From positions 4,030,001 to 4,094,000 of the forward strand of contig NZ_CP041730.1 in the NCBI RefSeq assembly GCF_007431345.1: DNA of 64,000 nucleotides. The letters run 5' to 3'. The DNA is from Chitinimonas arctica (lineage in GTDB: Bacteria > Pseudomonadota > Gammaproteobacteria > Burkholderiales > Chitinimonadaceae). The position numbers were made by a program, and so were the translations under genes. This document shows, piece by piece, positions 9,283 through 17,507 of this stretch; position 1 is the first letter of the stretch; every line of letters begins with the position of its first letter. The notes beneath the pieces are model-generated. The model was given only the letters and a program-made list of their open reading frames with translations. It was not told where the DNA came from and did no database searches.

Positions 9283-9924
9283 TCAGACCAGGGGTGCCTG
9301 CAGTCCCTCGCGTGCAATGGCGCGTTGGACCGCCGGTCGGGCCAGCACGCGCTGCAAATACTCGCCCAGGCGCGGCAGCGAACGGGCGGGCCTGGAAAAA
9401 TTCCGTGTCCAGCGGCACAGCATGAAGGCGTAGATATCGACGGCGCTGAAGCGGTCTCCCAGCAGCCAGGCTTGTCCGTGGCCGGCCAGCTGGTCCTCCA
9501 GTTGTTGCAGCAGATTGGTCGCCTTTTGCTCGGCATGCGCCTTGACCTGCGCGATCGCGGCGGGTTCGTCCGCCCAGCGGCTGGCGTAGAAGTAGGCGAT
9601 CATGGTGGGCTGCAAGGTGGTGGACAGCCAGCTCAGCCATTTATAGAAATGCGCCCGCTCAACGCTGCCGGGGAGCGGTGCCAAGCCGGCGGCGGGATGG
9701 TTGTCCAGCAGGTGCAGGCAGATGGCGGCCGTCTCGTACAGCACCAGATCACCCTCCGCCAGCACCGGGATCAAGCCATTTGGATTGAGGCGGCGATAGG
9801 CGGGCGAATCGAGCTCGCCGCCCGCCTGGTCCACCTCGATCAGCGTGAAGGGCAGTCCTAGCTCTTCAAGCAGGATATGCGGGGTCATGCTGGCGGTGCC
9901 GGGCGAATAATGCAGTTGGATCAC
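9283..9924 (-). CDS. Glutathione S-transferase family protein
   Basis: 213 residues with a thioredoxin-like N-terminal domain (IQLHYSPGTASMTPHILLEEL, with NGLIPVL and the glutathione-binding ETAAICLHL) and a helical C-terminal domain containing the family's N-capping region (LLGDRFSAVDIYAFML). It most resembles bacterial GSTs that use Ser or Cys in the first helix. The substrate is unknown. The gene starts just past the terminator at 9950-9981 and is monocistronic. Confidence 0.9.
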   Translation of the reverse strand: MIQLHYSPGTASMTPHILLEELGLPFTLIEVDQAGGELDSPAYRRLNPNGLIPVLAEGDLVLYETAAICLHLLDNHPAAGLAPLPGSVERAHFYKWLSWLSTTLQPTMIAYFYASRWADEPAAIAQVKAHAEQKATNLLQQLEDQLAGHGQAWLLGDRFSAVDIYAFMLCRWTRNFSRPARSLPRLGEYLQRVLARPAVQRAIAREGLQAPLV

Positions 9925-9949
9925 GTCGGTCCTTTCGGTGCGGGGGAAT

Positions 9950-9981
9950 AAAAACAGGGGCCGGAATGCTCCTGGCCCCTG
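9950..9981 (-). terminator. Rho-independent terminator after the 42-residue peptide gene
   Basis: CAGGGGCC (9955-9962) pairs perfectly with GGCCCCTG (9974-9981); on the minus strand five T residues follow the stem. It ends the DUF2917/small-peptide unit before the GST gene. Confidence 0.85.
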
Positions 9982-10044
9982 TGCGGCTGAATGGGTGGAT
10001 TAGCGATTGTCGCGGCTCGACGGCCGGCGTGTCGATCACCGCCA

Positions 10045-10173
10045 TCAGAAGAAGTACGCGAATATGCCCAAACCAAGCAGGATAGCCGCGATCGCCATCA
10101 TCAGGGTCGGTTCGAAGATATCGTCTATATGTGGTGCTTCCTCTAAATGCTGATCTTCAAACGGATGCTCCAT
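10045..10173 (-). CDS. Small single-pass membrane peptide (42 residues)
   Basis: Short frame from ATG 10173 to TGA at 10045. An ideal AAAGGAG ribosome site lies 8 bases before the start. The peptide has an acidic N-terminal half (EDQHLEEAPHIDDIF) and one hydrophobic helix (about residues 24-42, LMMAIAAILLGLGIFAYFF). It lies 39 bases downstream of the DUF2917 gene on the same strand and is followed by a clear terminator, which supports it as a real gene at the end of a two-gene operon. I do not recognise a family. N-terminus inside the cell is a guess. Confidence 0.7.
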   Translation of the reverse strand: MEHPFEDQHLEEAPHIDDIFEPTLMMAIAAILLGLGIFAYFF

Positions 10174-10212
10174 GATGAGGCTCCTTTCGATTCTTCAAGA
10201 TGACCCTGGTCC

Positions 10213-10605
10213 TTATGAAACGCAATTACATCCTGCGCCCCTGACGGGTGCCTTGCCATGCATATGCGACGGGTGCTTCGCTAATGCGACCAGCGGTTCC
10301 AGGGTGCGATGGATTGCCGAGACCACCGTCCCCAGCGCCGCGGCGACGCCCGCTATCATGTTGGCACCTGCGTCGCGCTTTGGCAGAATTTGCAGCTGAG
10401 CGGCTTGCAATGCTTCGATCACCAGGCGGCCGCGGCCGCGCGTCAGATAGCATTCGCCCTTCTGCAGCAAGGTATCCGGGCCTTGTTCCTCGGTCAGCCA
10501 GATGCCGCCTTGCCGGCAGATGATCTCGACGCCGTCGGTGCTGTCGAGGCTCAGTACTTGCCGAGCTGCCAAACGATGCTCATATTCTATAAACTCGTAC
10601 AACAT
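10213..10605 (-). CDS. DUF2917 domain protein
   Basis: 130 residues from ATG 10605, chosen because a GGAAGGAG ribosome site lies six bases upstream. The first ~70 residues are a cupin-like DUF2917 domain (VEIICRQGGIWLTEEQGPDTLLQKGECYLTRGRG in part). The C-terminal part has an Ala/Gly-rich helix and a short His/Cys tail. Function is unknown; in other beta- and gammaproteobacteria DUF2917 genes are commonly next to a divergent LysR gene, as here (start 10735). The 129-base gap between them should hold both promoters and the LysR site. Confidence 0.8.
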   Translation of the reverse strand: MLYEFIEYEHRLAARQVLSLDSTDGVEIICRQGGIWLTEEQGPDTLLQKGECYLTRGRGRLVIEALQAAQLQILPKRDAGANMIAGVAAALGTVVSAIHRTLEPLVALAKHPSHMHGKAPVRGAGCNCVS

Positions 10606-10734
10606 TTCCCGCTCCTTCCATCTTGTTCCTGAAGGCCGATAGGGCCAGCGCTTGAAACGAATTCTGCGACCGGGACGGATGTTGGACAATCGATGCTTTT
10701 TCAGTGGAATATTGAATTGGATTCACTATTCGAG

Positions 10735-11625
10735 ATGCCGGGCAAGCTGCCCTCGCTGCCAGCGTTGCGTGCATTCGAGGCGGCGGCGCGGACGGGTAGC
10801 GTGGCGCGCGCCGCCGAAGAATTGTTCGTCACGCCGGGGGCGGTCAGCCATCAGATCAAGTCGCTGGAGGCGCAGCTCGGCTACAGCCTGTTTGTGCGGC
10901 AGGGGCGCGGCCTGGCGTTGACGCCGGAGGGTTGCCGCCTGGCCCACACCGTCAATCGCCTCCTGGTTGCCGTGGGCAATGAGCTGGACGCGATCAAGCG
11001 CGAGCGCGAACGTCCCAAGCTGACGGTGACGGCGCTGCCTTCGCTTGCCGCCCGCTGGCTGACGCCCCGGCTGGGCAGGTTTATCGAGCAAAATAGCGAA
11101 GTGGAACTATGGGTACAGTCGTCCAAGCAGTTGCAGTCATTGGCGACCGACGGTATAGACCTCGCCATACGCATGGGTTTGGGGGGATGGCCTGGCGTGT
11201 ACAGCGAGCATTTCTTCGATGATTACTTCATGGTGGTGGCCAGCCCGCACTTGCCGGGCGGTCTGCCGCGCACGCCCGCGGAGCTGCGCGGCCGCTCGCT
11301 TTTGCGCGGGGAAGAAGAGCCGTGGCAGCCCTATTTCGAACTGGCCGGGCTGGATTTGCCGGAACCTTCGCAAGGTTTGGTGTTCAGCGATTCCGGCATG
11401 CTGGTGCAGGCGGCGATAGAAGGACAAGGCATTGCACTGGCAAGGCGATCGCTGGTGCAGGATGATCTGTGCGCCGGGCGCTTGCTGCGTTTGTTTGAAC
11501 TGTCCTTGCCCTACGAACGGTCCTACTGGCTGGTCACCCCCACGCCGCCGCCGCACCGGCCGGTGTTGCAGACCTTTATCGATTGGCTGAAGGCGGAGAT
11601 GCGCGCCTCGCTGGAATCCGCTTAG
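10735..11625 (+). CDS. LysR-type transcriptional regulator, GcvA-like
   Basis: 296 residues from ATG 10735, which places the usual GcvA-type start (LPxLxALRAFEAAAR) near the N-terminus; an in-frame ATG at 10693 would add 14 residues. The winged helix occupies residues 5-65 with a recognition helix in VTPGAVSHQIKSLE, and a substrate-binding domain follows (residues 90-290). It is divergent from the DUF2917 gene, so control of that operon is the simplest inference. The effector is unknown. Confidence 0.9.
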   Translation: MPGKLPSLPALRAFEAAARTGSVARAAEELFVTPGAVSHQIKSLEAQLGYSLFVRQGRGLALTPEGCRLAHTVNRLLVAVGNELDAIKRERERPKLTVTALPSLAARWLTPRLGRFIEQNSEVELWVQSSKQLQSLATDGIDLAIRMGLGGWPGVYSEHFFDDYFMVVASPHLPGGLPRTPAELRGRSLLRGEEEPWQPYFELAGLDLPEPSQGLVFSDSGMLVQAAIEGQGIALARRSLVQDDLCAGRLLRLFELSLPYERSYWLVTPTPPPHRPVLQTFIDWLKAEMRASLESA

Positions 11626-11637
11626 GAAATCGCAATA

Positions 11638-13824
11638 ATGCCCAAAAGGTTTTCCCTGGTTTTGAGCTTGGTTTTGATCGGCGCAACGTTCGCCGGCGCG
11701 GCGGAGCGTCCCCGTGTCGCCCTGGTGCTGGGCGGCGGAGGTGCGCGCGGACTGGCGCATATCGGTGTGTTGAAGGTGCTGGAGGAAGCGCGGATACCGG
11801 TCGATTGCGTGGTGGGTACCAGCATGGGCGCCCTGGTAGGCGGTATCTATTCGACCGGCCGTTCCGCCGCCGAAGTGGATCGCGCGGTACGCGAAATACG
11901 CTGGGACGAGGTGCTGGATGACCGGCCGGCCAGGCAGCGCCGCAGCTATTACGACAAGCAGGATGACGGGCTGAATCTGATGAATATGGGCCTGGGCTTG
12001 TCGGACAAGGGCGAGGTACTGTTTTCGAAAGGTGCGATCGGTACCCAGAAGGTTGATCTGATGATCCATCAACTGGTGAACAATGCCAGCCTGTCGAGCT
12101 TCGATGGCTTGCCGTTGCCCTATCGCGCCGTGGCGGCCGATCTGGAGACCGGCGAGATGGTGGTGCTGTCGCGCGGCGATCTGTCCGCCGCCATGCGTGC
12201 CAGCATGGCGGTGCCCGGCGTGTTTCCGCCGGTCGAGCGGGATACGCGCGTGCTGGTGGACGGCGGCATCGCCCGCAACCTGCCGGTGGATGTGGCCCGT
12301 GGGCTGTGCGGCGAAGTGGTGATCGCGGTCGATGTCGGTTCGCCCCTGCTGACCCGCCAGCAGACCACCGATGCCTTATCCATCTCCGACCAGACCGTGC
12401 GCGCCTTGATGCAGCGCAATGTTGATCAACAGCTGCAGCAGTTGGGCAAACGCGACGTGCTGATTCGGCCTGAGCTGGGTAGCTTGGCGCCCACCGCCTT
12501 CGATCAGGCCATTGCGGCGGTCGATCATGGCCGGGTCGCGGCCCAGGCCGCACTGCCGCAGCTGCTGGCCTTGCAGGTGGACGAAGCGAGCTACGCCGCC
12601 TGGCGCAAGGGGTTGGCCACCAAGGAATTCAAGCCCGGTATCGTGCGCGCCGTGGTGGTGGAGCCGACCCGCTATGTCAATCCCGAAGTGCTGAAGGAAG
12701 TGCTGGACGTCAAGCTGGACCAGCCGCTCGATGTGCGCGCTTTGCACGATAAGCTGGCCAACGTCTACGCACGGGGTGATTTCGAGCAGATCGACTACCG
12801 CCTGCGCCCCGACCCGCAGGGCGATATCCTGGAACTACTGCCGCGCGAAAAAACGTGGGGGCCAGGCTACCTGGACCTGGGCCTGGGCATGCGTACCGAT
12901 TTCGACGATGACGCCGCCTTCCGGTTGACGGCCCAGTATCGCCGCAGCTGGCTCAATGCCTTGGGGGGCGAGTGGAAGACGCGTGCCTTTATCGGCAAAT
13001 CGCGCGGTATGAATACCAGTATCTACCAGCCGCTGACGCGTGACGGCGAACTGTTCGTATCGCTGGAGGGGAGTTTCGGCAACGATAGCTTCCCTATCCA
13101 TTTGAACAGTCAGCGGGTCGCCGAATATCGCTTGGATAGACGCAGCTTGCGCCTGGATATCGGCTCGCTTTGGGGCCGTTGGGGCGAGTTCCGGTTGGGG
13201 GTGGCGCACGGCCGTGCACGCCTGTCGCGATCCACCGGCGATCCGGCGATGCCGGAAGGGGCATTCGAGGAGGGTGGCGTGAATCTGAGCCTGGCCTACG
13301 ATCAGCTCGACAGCGCGCAGTATCCGCGCACCGGCCGCTATGCGCGGCTGGGCCTGTACCGTGGTATGACCGGCCTGGGCAGTGGCAGCGACTACTATCG
13401 GGGCAGTATCGAGTTGAAGCAGGCCGCCCAGTTCGGCAATTGGTCCGTCTTGTTGGGCGGGCAATACGATGCCAGCCAGGATGCGCCCATTCATGTCCTG
13501 CCCACCGCCGGTGGCTTGTTCCGCCTGTCCAGCTACGGCCTGGACGGGATACGGGCGGCGCGGATAGGCCGCGTGCAGCTACGGGTCTCCAAGGACGTGG
13601 CGCGGTTGGCGCCGCTATTCGGCACCGCCGGCTTCTGGGGCGTTTCGCTGGAGGCGGCCAAGATTTGGGAGCCTATCGATGCCAGCCTCCTGCGGCCGGG
13701 ATTGCGCTATTCCTCCGCCGTGTTCGTCGGCAGCGATACCCGTTTGGGGCCGGCTTATTTTGGCGTGGCATATGGCGACAATAAACGCGGGCGGGTCTAC
13801 TTGAGTATCAATGGGGACTTTTGA
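11638..13824 (+). CDS. Patatin-like phospholipase with outer-membrane barrel (PlpD type, type Vd secretion)
   Basis: 728 residues. A signal peptide (about 1-21) is followed by a patatin domain with oxyanion loop GGGGARG (32-38), nucleophile GTSMG (Ser62) and DGG (Asp208). A POTRA-like segment (around 320-390) and a C-terminal 16-stranded BamA-like barrel (around 400-728, ending in aromatic YLSINGDF) follow. This is the P. aeruginosa PlpD layout, in which a lipolytic domain is displayed or released by its own barrel. The gene follows the LysR gene by 12 bases, so it may be co-transcribed. Substrate and localisation are inferred from the family. Confidence 0.9.
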   Translation: MPKRFSLVLSLVLIGATFAGAAERPRVALVLGGGGARGLAHIGVLKVLEEARIPVDCVVGTSMGALVGGIYSTGRSAAEVDRAVREIRWDEVLDDRPARQRRSYYDKQDDGLNLMNMGLGLSDKGEVLFSKGAIGTQKVDLMIHQLVNNASLSSFDGLPLPYRAVAADLETGEMVVLSRGDLSAAMRASMAVPGVFPPVERDTRVLVDGGIARNLPVDVARGLCGEVVIAVDVGSPLLTRQQTTDALSISDQTVRALMQRNVDQQLQQLGKRDVLIRPELGSLAPTAFDQAIAAVDHGRVAAQAALPQLLALQVDEASYAAWRKGLATKEFKPGIVRAVVVEPTRYVNPEVLKEVLDVKLDQPLDVRALHDKLANVYARGDFEQIDYRLRPDPQGDILELLPREKTWGPGYLDLGLGMRTDFDDDAAFRLTAQYRRSWLNALGGEWKTRAFIGKSRGMNTSIYQPLTRDGELFVSLEGSFGNDSFPIHLNSQRVAEYRLDRRSLRLDIGSLWGRWGEFRLGVAHGRARLSRSTGDPAMPEGAFEEGGVNLSLAYDQLDSAQYPRTGRYARLGLYRGMTGLGSGSDYYRGSIELKQAAQFGNWSVLLGGQYDASQDAPIHVLPTAGGLFRLSSYGLDGIRAARIGRVQLRVSKDVARLAPLFGTAGFWGVSLEAAKIWEPIDASLLRPGLRYSSAVFVGSDTRLGPAYFGVAYGDNKRGRVYLSINGDF

Positions 13825-13860
13825 GTCCGCCGCGAAGGTCAAAGCCACCGGGCCGCCGGA

Positions 13861-13884
13861 CCGCCGGATTCGACAATCCGGCGG
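13861..13884. other. Perfect 10-bp hairpin between plpD-like gene and cmk
   Basis: CCGCCGGATT (13861-13870) pairs perfectly with AATCCGGCGG (13875-13884) around a four-base loop. No T run follows, so it is a possible 3'-end stabiliser or weak terminator of the upstream gene. cmk starts 79 bases later. Confidence 0.5.
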
Positions 13885-13962
13885 TGACGCGAGACAATCG
13901 CGCCCGCCCGATATGGGCAAGTAAGACCCATCTATATATATGCTTACCCTTGGAGCGGCGCC

Positions 13963-14643
13963 ATGCTTGAGATCCCCATTCCCGTCATTGCCATCGATGG
14001 TCCATCCGCATCGGGCAAGGGGACGGTGGCGGCGCGCGTGGCGGCGGCTTTGGGTTGGCACTATCTCGACTCCGGCGCGCTGTACCGCTTGACCGCCCTG
14101 GCGGCAAGGGGGCGCGGCATCGCCCTGGATGACGAGTTCGCGGTCAGCCGCGTGGCGGCCCAGCTCGACGCCACCTTTCTGGAGGGCATGATCCTGCTGG
14201 AAGGCGAGGATGCCACCGAGCTGATCCGTGATGAACGGGTCGGCGAAGGGGCCTCGCAGGTGGCGGTCCTGCCGGCTGTGCGCACCGCCCTGCTGCAGCG
14301 CCAGCGCGACTTCGCCAAGCTGCCGGGCCTGGTGGCGGATGGCCGCGACATGGGTTCGGTGGTGTTTCCCGACGCATCGTTGAAGGTGTTTCTGACCGCC
14401 GGCGCGGCGGAGCGGGCGAGTCGCCGCTATAAGCAGTTGATTGCAAAAGGGGAATCGGTTAACATTGCACGGATCTTAGAGGATATCGAGCAGCGCGATG
14501 CCCGCGACAAGGCCCGTACCGTGGCGCCTTTGCAGCAATTGCCCGATGCCCGATTGCTCGATACCACCGAGTTGTCGATCGATATAGCCGTGCAGACGGT
14601 GCTGGACTGGTGGAAGTCCGCCTCGCGAAATGCTTTCGCCTGA
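13963..14643 (+). CDS. cmk: Cytidylate kinase
   Basis: 226 residues. The P-loop GPSASGKGT is at 14-22, with the short-type CMK motifs DSGALYR, the ADGRDMGSVVFPDA segment and the lid RR-containing region (ASRRYKQL). It phosphorylates CMP and dCMP. The cmk-rpsA-ihfB order is the common one in proteobacteria and is kept here. A GGAG ribosome site lies upstream (about 13951). Confidence 0.96.
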   Translation: MLEIPIPVIAIDGPSASGKGTVAARVAAALGWHYLDSGALYRLTALAARGRGIALDDEFAVSRVAAQLDATFLEGMILLEGEDATELIRDERVGEGASQVAVLPAVRTALLQRQRDFAKLPGLVADGRDMGSVVFPDASLKVFLTAGAAERASRRYKQLIAKGESVNIARILEDIEQRDARDKARTVAPLQQLPDARLLDTTELSIDIAVQTVLDWWKSASRNAFA

Positions 14644-14657
14644 ATTAATCAGGCAAA

Positions 14658-14717
14658 CCGTCGTGCCGATGCCAGATCGGCGCGACGGCCTAGGTGCCAT
14701 ATCCCGCGCAACGCGGG
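14658..14717 (+). promoter_or_regulatory. Two hairpins in the rpsA leader
   Basis: CCGTCG-T-GCCGAT (14658-14670) pairs with ATCGGC-G-CGACGG (14676-14688). A second perfect stem, CCCGCG (14703-14708) with CGCGGG (14712-14717), follows; about 60 bases later rpsA begins. S1 is known in E. coli to repress its own translation through leader structure. I infer that these hairpins could act in that way, or that the second is a weak terminator of cmk. Confidence 0.45.
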
Positions 14718-14778
14718 CGTGGCTTTTACAACTTGACCCCACAGGCCGTATACGTGGGCTATCTGGATAAAATCTGAA

Positions 14779-16482
14779 ATGACTACCGAAGTTTCTTCCA
14801 TGGAAAGTTTTGCCGCCCTCTTCGAGGAAAGCCTCGCGCGCCAGGAAATGCGCGCTGGTGAAGTAATCACCGCTGAGGTTGTTGCGGTCGAAGACAAGGT
14901 TGTGATCGTCAATGCAGGCCTGAAGTCCGAAAGCCTGATCGACATCAATGAATTCCGTAACGACCAAGGCGTGATCGACGTCAAGGTTGGCGACTTCGTG
15001 CAAGTTGCCATCGAACACGTCGAAAACGGCTTTGGCGAGACCAAGCTGTCGCGCGACAAGGCCAAGCGCCTGGCCGCCTGGATCGACCTGGAAGAAGCCC
15101 TGGAACAGGGCATCATCAAGACCGGTCTGATCTCCGGCAAGGTCAAGGGCGGTCTGACCGTCATGATCAACGGCATCCGCGCCTTCCTGCCGGGTTCGCT
15201 GGTCGACATCCGTCCGATCAAGGACACCACGCCGTTCGAAGGCAAGGAAATCGAGTTCAAGGTCATCAAGCTCGACCGCAAGCGCAACAACGTGGTGGTA
15301 TCGCGTCGCGCCGTGCTCGAAGTGACCATGGGCGCCGAGCGTGACAAGCTGCTGTCCACCCTGTCCGAAGGCGCTACCGTCAAGGGTATCGTCAAGAACA
15401 TCACCGACTACGGCGCATTCGTGGACCTGGGCGGTATCGATGGCCTGCTGCACATCACCGACCTGGCATGGCGTCGCGTGAAGCACCCGTCCGAAGTACT
15501 GACCGTCGGCGACGAAGTCACCGCCAAGGTACTGAAGTTCGATCAAGAAAAGAACCGCGTTTCCCTGGGCCTCAAGCAGCTCGGCGAAGATCCGTGGGTG
15601 GGCCTGGGTCGTCGTTACCCTGCCAGCACCCGCCTGTTCGGCAAGGTCACCAACATCACCGACTACGGCGCCTTCGTTGAAATCGAACAAGGCATCGAAG
15701 GTCTGGTCCACGTGTCCGAAATGGACTGGACCAACAAGAACATCCACCCGACCAAGGTCGTCCAGCTGGGCGATGAAGTCGAAGTGATGATCCTTGAGAT
15801 CGACGAAGACCGTCGCCGTATCAGCCTGGGCATGAAGCAGTGCATGTCCAACCCGTGGGACGATTTCCAAGCCACCTACAAGAAGGGCGACAAGATCAGC
15901 GGCGCCATCAAGTCGATCACCGACTTCGGCGTGTTCATCGGTCTGCCTGGCGGTATCGATGGCCTGGTGCATCTGTCCGACCTGTCCTGGAACCTCACCG
16001 GCGAAGAAGCTGTACGCAACTTCAAGAAGGGCGACGAAGTTGAAGCCCTGGTGCTGTCCATCGACGTGGAGCGCGAGCGCATCTCCATGGGCATCAAGCA
16101 AATGGAAGGCGATCCTTTCAACAACTACGTGTCGACCTTCGACAAGGGCGCTGTCGTCAAGGGCACCGTCAAGTCGATGGATGCCAAGGGTGCCATCATC
16201 GCGCTGAGCGAAGAAGTCGAAGGCTACCTGCGCGCTACCGAAGTTTCGCGCGACCGCGTCGAAAACATCGCGACCGTGCTGAAGGAAGGCGAAGAGATCG
16301 AAGCCATGATCATCAACGTTGATCGCAAGAACCGCTCGATCAACCTGTCGATCAAGGCCAAGGACTCGACCGAAGACTCCACCGCCATGACCAAGCTCGC
16401 GTCCGAATCTGCAGGTAACGCAGGTACGACCAGTCTGGGTGCGCTGCTGAAGGCAAAGCTGTCGGGCAACCAGTCCGAGTAA
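14779..16482 (+). CDS. rpsA: 30S ribosomal protein S1
   Basis: 567 residues with six S1 (OB-fold) RNA-binding repeats, easily seen from recurring cores such as ITDYGAFVDLGG, ITDYGAFVEIEQ and ITDFGVFIGLPG followed by (V/L)H(V/I/L)S-type strands. S1 brings mRNA to the 30S subunit. Codon choice is strongly biased and the gene is less GC-extreme at third positions than neighbours, as expected of a highly expressed gene. The start at 14779 fits the family (MTxExSSMESFAALFEESL). Confidence 0.98.
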   Translation: MTTEVSSMESFAALFEESLARQEMRAGEVITAEVVAVEDKVVIVNAGLKSESLIDINEFRNDQGVIDVKVGDFVQVAIEHVENGFGETKLSRDKAKRLAAWIDLEEALEQGIIKTGLISGKVKGGLTVMINGIRAFLPGSLVDIRPIKDTTPFEGKEIEFKVIKLDRKRNNVVVSRRAVLEVTMGAERDKLLSTLSEGATVKGIVKNITDYGAFVDLGGIDGLLHITDLAWRRVKHPSEVLTVGDEVTAKVLKFDQEKNRVSLGLKQLGEDPWVGLGRRYPASTRLFGKVTNITDYGAFVEIEQGIEGLVHVSEMDWTNKNIHPTKVVQLGDEVEVMILEIDEDRRRISLGMKQCMSNPWDDFQATYKKGDKISGAIKSITDFGVFIGLPGGIDGLVHLSDLSWNLTGEEAVRNFKKGDEVEALVLSIDVERERISMGIKQMEGDPFNNYVSTFDKGAVVKGTVKSMDAKGAIIALSEEVEGYLRATEVSRDRVENIATVLKEGEEIEAMIINVDRKNRSINLSIKAKDSTEDSTAMTKLASESAGNAGTTSLGALLKAKLSGNQSE

Positions 16483-16506
16483 GCCGCGATGCCCTCCGGT
16501 AGCCCC

Positions 16507-16794
16507 ATGACCAAGTCCGAGCTGATCGCCAAGCTCGCGGAGCGGTATCCGCAGCTCGTGGCGAAGGATGCGGAGTTGGCCGTGAAGACGATACTCGATG
16601 CGATGGCGACCAGCCTGGCTAGTGGTCAGCGCATTGAGATTCGGGGTTTCGGCAGCTTCGACCTGAACTACCGTCCGCCGCGAGTGGGCCGTAATCCGAA
16701 ATCCGGGACGAAAGTCGCGGTGCCCGAGAAATACGTGCCTCACTTCAAGGCCGGTAAAGAGCTGCGTGAGCGAGTAGACGGTCAGGAAGCCTGA
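16507..16794 (+). CDS. ihfB: Integration host factor subunit beta
   Basis: 95 residues from ATG 16507, which gives the conserved MTKSELI N-terminus. An in-frame ATG at 16489 would add six residues and has a better placed GAG ribosome site in the end of rpsA, so that start remains possible. The HU/IHF signature IEIRGFGSFDLNYRPPRVGRNPKSG (in part) with the beta-arm proline region is intact. IHF bends DNA as an alpha-beta heterodimer; the alpha gene is not in the window. Confidence 0.95.
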   Translation: MTKSELIAKLAERYPQLVAKDAELAVKTILDAMATSLASGQRIEIRGFGSFDLNYRPPRVGRNPKSGTKVAVPEKYVPHFKAGKELRERVDGQEA

Positions 16795-16827
16795 TTCCTG
16801 CCGACTCAGTACCAAAAGCATCAAAAG

Positions 16828-16861
16828 AAAACGCGACTTCGAAAGAGGTCGCGTTTTTCTT
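16828..16861 (+). terminator. Rho-independent terminator of the cmk-rpsA-ihfB unit
   Basis: ACGCGACTTC (16831-16840) pairs with GAGGTCGCGT (16845-16854) around GAAA, followed by TTTTCTTTTT. It lies 34 bases after the ihfB stop. Confidence 0.92.
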
Positions 16862-16891
16862 TTTGGAGCACGCTGCTTAAATAAAGCGCTA

Positions 16892-17074
16892 ACGAGCGTC
16901 AGCGAGGCTCCCTCGCGGCGGCGAGGGCGGGGCCGCCCGGGTAAGGGGGAGTAGGACTAGATCAAGCGAGGGGACGGTTCACTCGCCACGGGCCGTGAAT
17001 ACCCGGCTGTGCGTGGTTGTTGGCGCGTCAGCGACTTACAACCACGGCCTACTCCTTGCGAGTATTGCCGGGTG
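16892..17074 (+). repeat. Dispersed structured intergenic repeat, copy A
   Basis: The first ~55 bases are identical to 32473 onward, and similarity continues to about 17012. Conserved hairpins: CCCTCGC with GCGAGGG, and GGGCGG with CCGCCC. The last stem, CCCGGC (17002-17007) with GCCGGG (17067-17072), is split by about 55 bases that form their own 9-bp stem (CGTGGTTGT 17012-17020 with ACAACCACG 17038-17046). Copy B closes the same outer stem with a three-base loop. It lies between the ihfB terminator and lapA; no open frame is evident in it. Nature unknown: a REP/MITE-like element or a structured RNA. Confidence 0.8.
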
Positions 17075-17152
17075 GTGTGCTGCGATTTGAGTGTGCGCAA
17101 TACTTCGTTGCTTCCCTAGGTTAAAATGGCGGCCTTGTTCTGGGAGGCTCGA

Positions 17153-17467
17153 ATGCGCTATCTCGCCTGGTTTGTCCGGATTGTCCTGTTTTTGCTTCTG
17201 TTTGCCTTTGCAATCAAGAATACCCATGCCGTCAATCTGCATGGCTTGCTAGATCTGACCTGGCAGGCGCCCCTGGTCGTGATCCTGTTGGTTTTCTTCA
17301 TGGCGGGTACGGTGGCCGGTGTGCTTGCCATGCTATTGCCGCTCAAGCGGCTTGGGCGCGAGCTGCACCAGAGCCGTGCGCAAGTGCGGCGCTATGAGAT
17401 CCAGACTGCTGCCCGCCATACCGCCAGCCATATCGAACCGTCCGAGCCGCTCGACGCCGTTGTCTGA
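17153..17467 (+). CDS. lapA: LPS assembly protein LapA (DUF1049)
   Basis: 104 residues from ATG 17153, with GGGAGG five bases upstream. Two membrane helices (about 7-25 and 42-65) are followed by a charged cytoplasmic tail with a coiled-coil tendency (GRELHQSRAQVRRYE). LapA partners LapB at the inner membrane in control of LpxC turnover and LPS synthesis. It is followed by lapB after 40 bases, the conserved pair. Confidence 0.92.
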   Translation: MRYLAWFVRIVLFLLLFAFAIKNTHAVNLHGLLDLTWQAPLVVILLVFFMAGTVAGVLAMLLPLKRLGRELHQSRAQVRRYEIQTAARHTASHIEPSEPLDAVV

Positions 17468-17507
17468 GCAGGCACGGCCCGTTACCTAACTTTCAAGGAT
17501 AGTCCTA

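Noticed and set aside
14476..16824. Long minus-strand open frame (782 codons) across cmk, rpsA and ihfB
   Set aside because: It is antisense to three well-conserved genes; strong codon bias in rpsA keeps the antisense frame free of stops.
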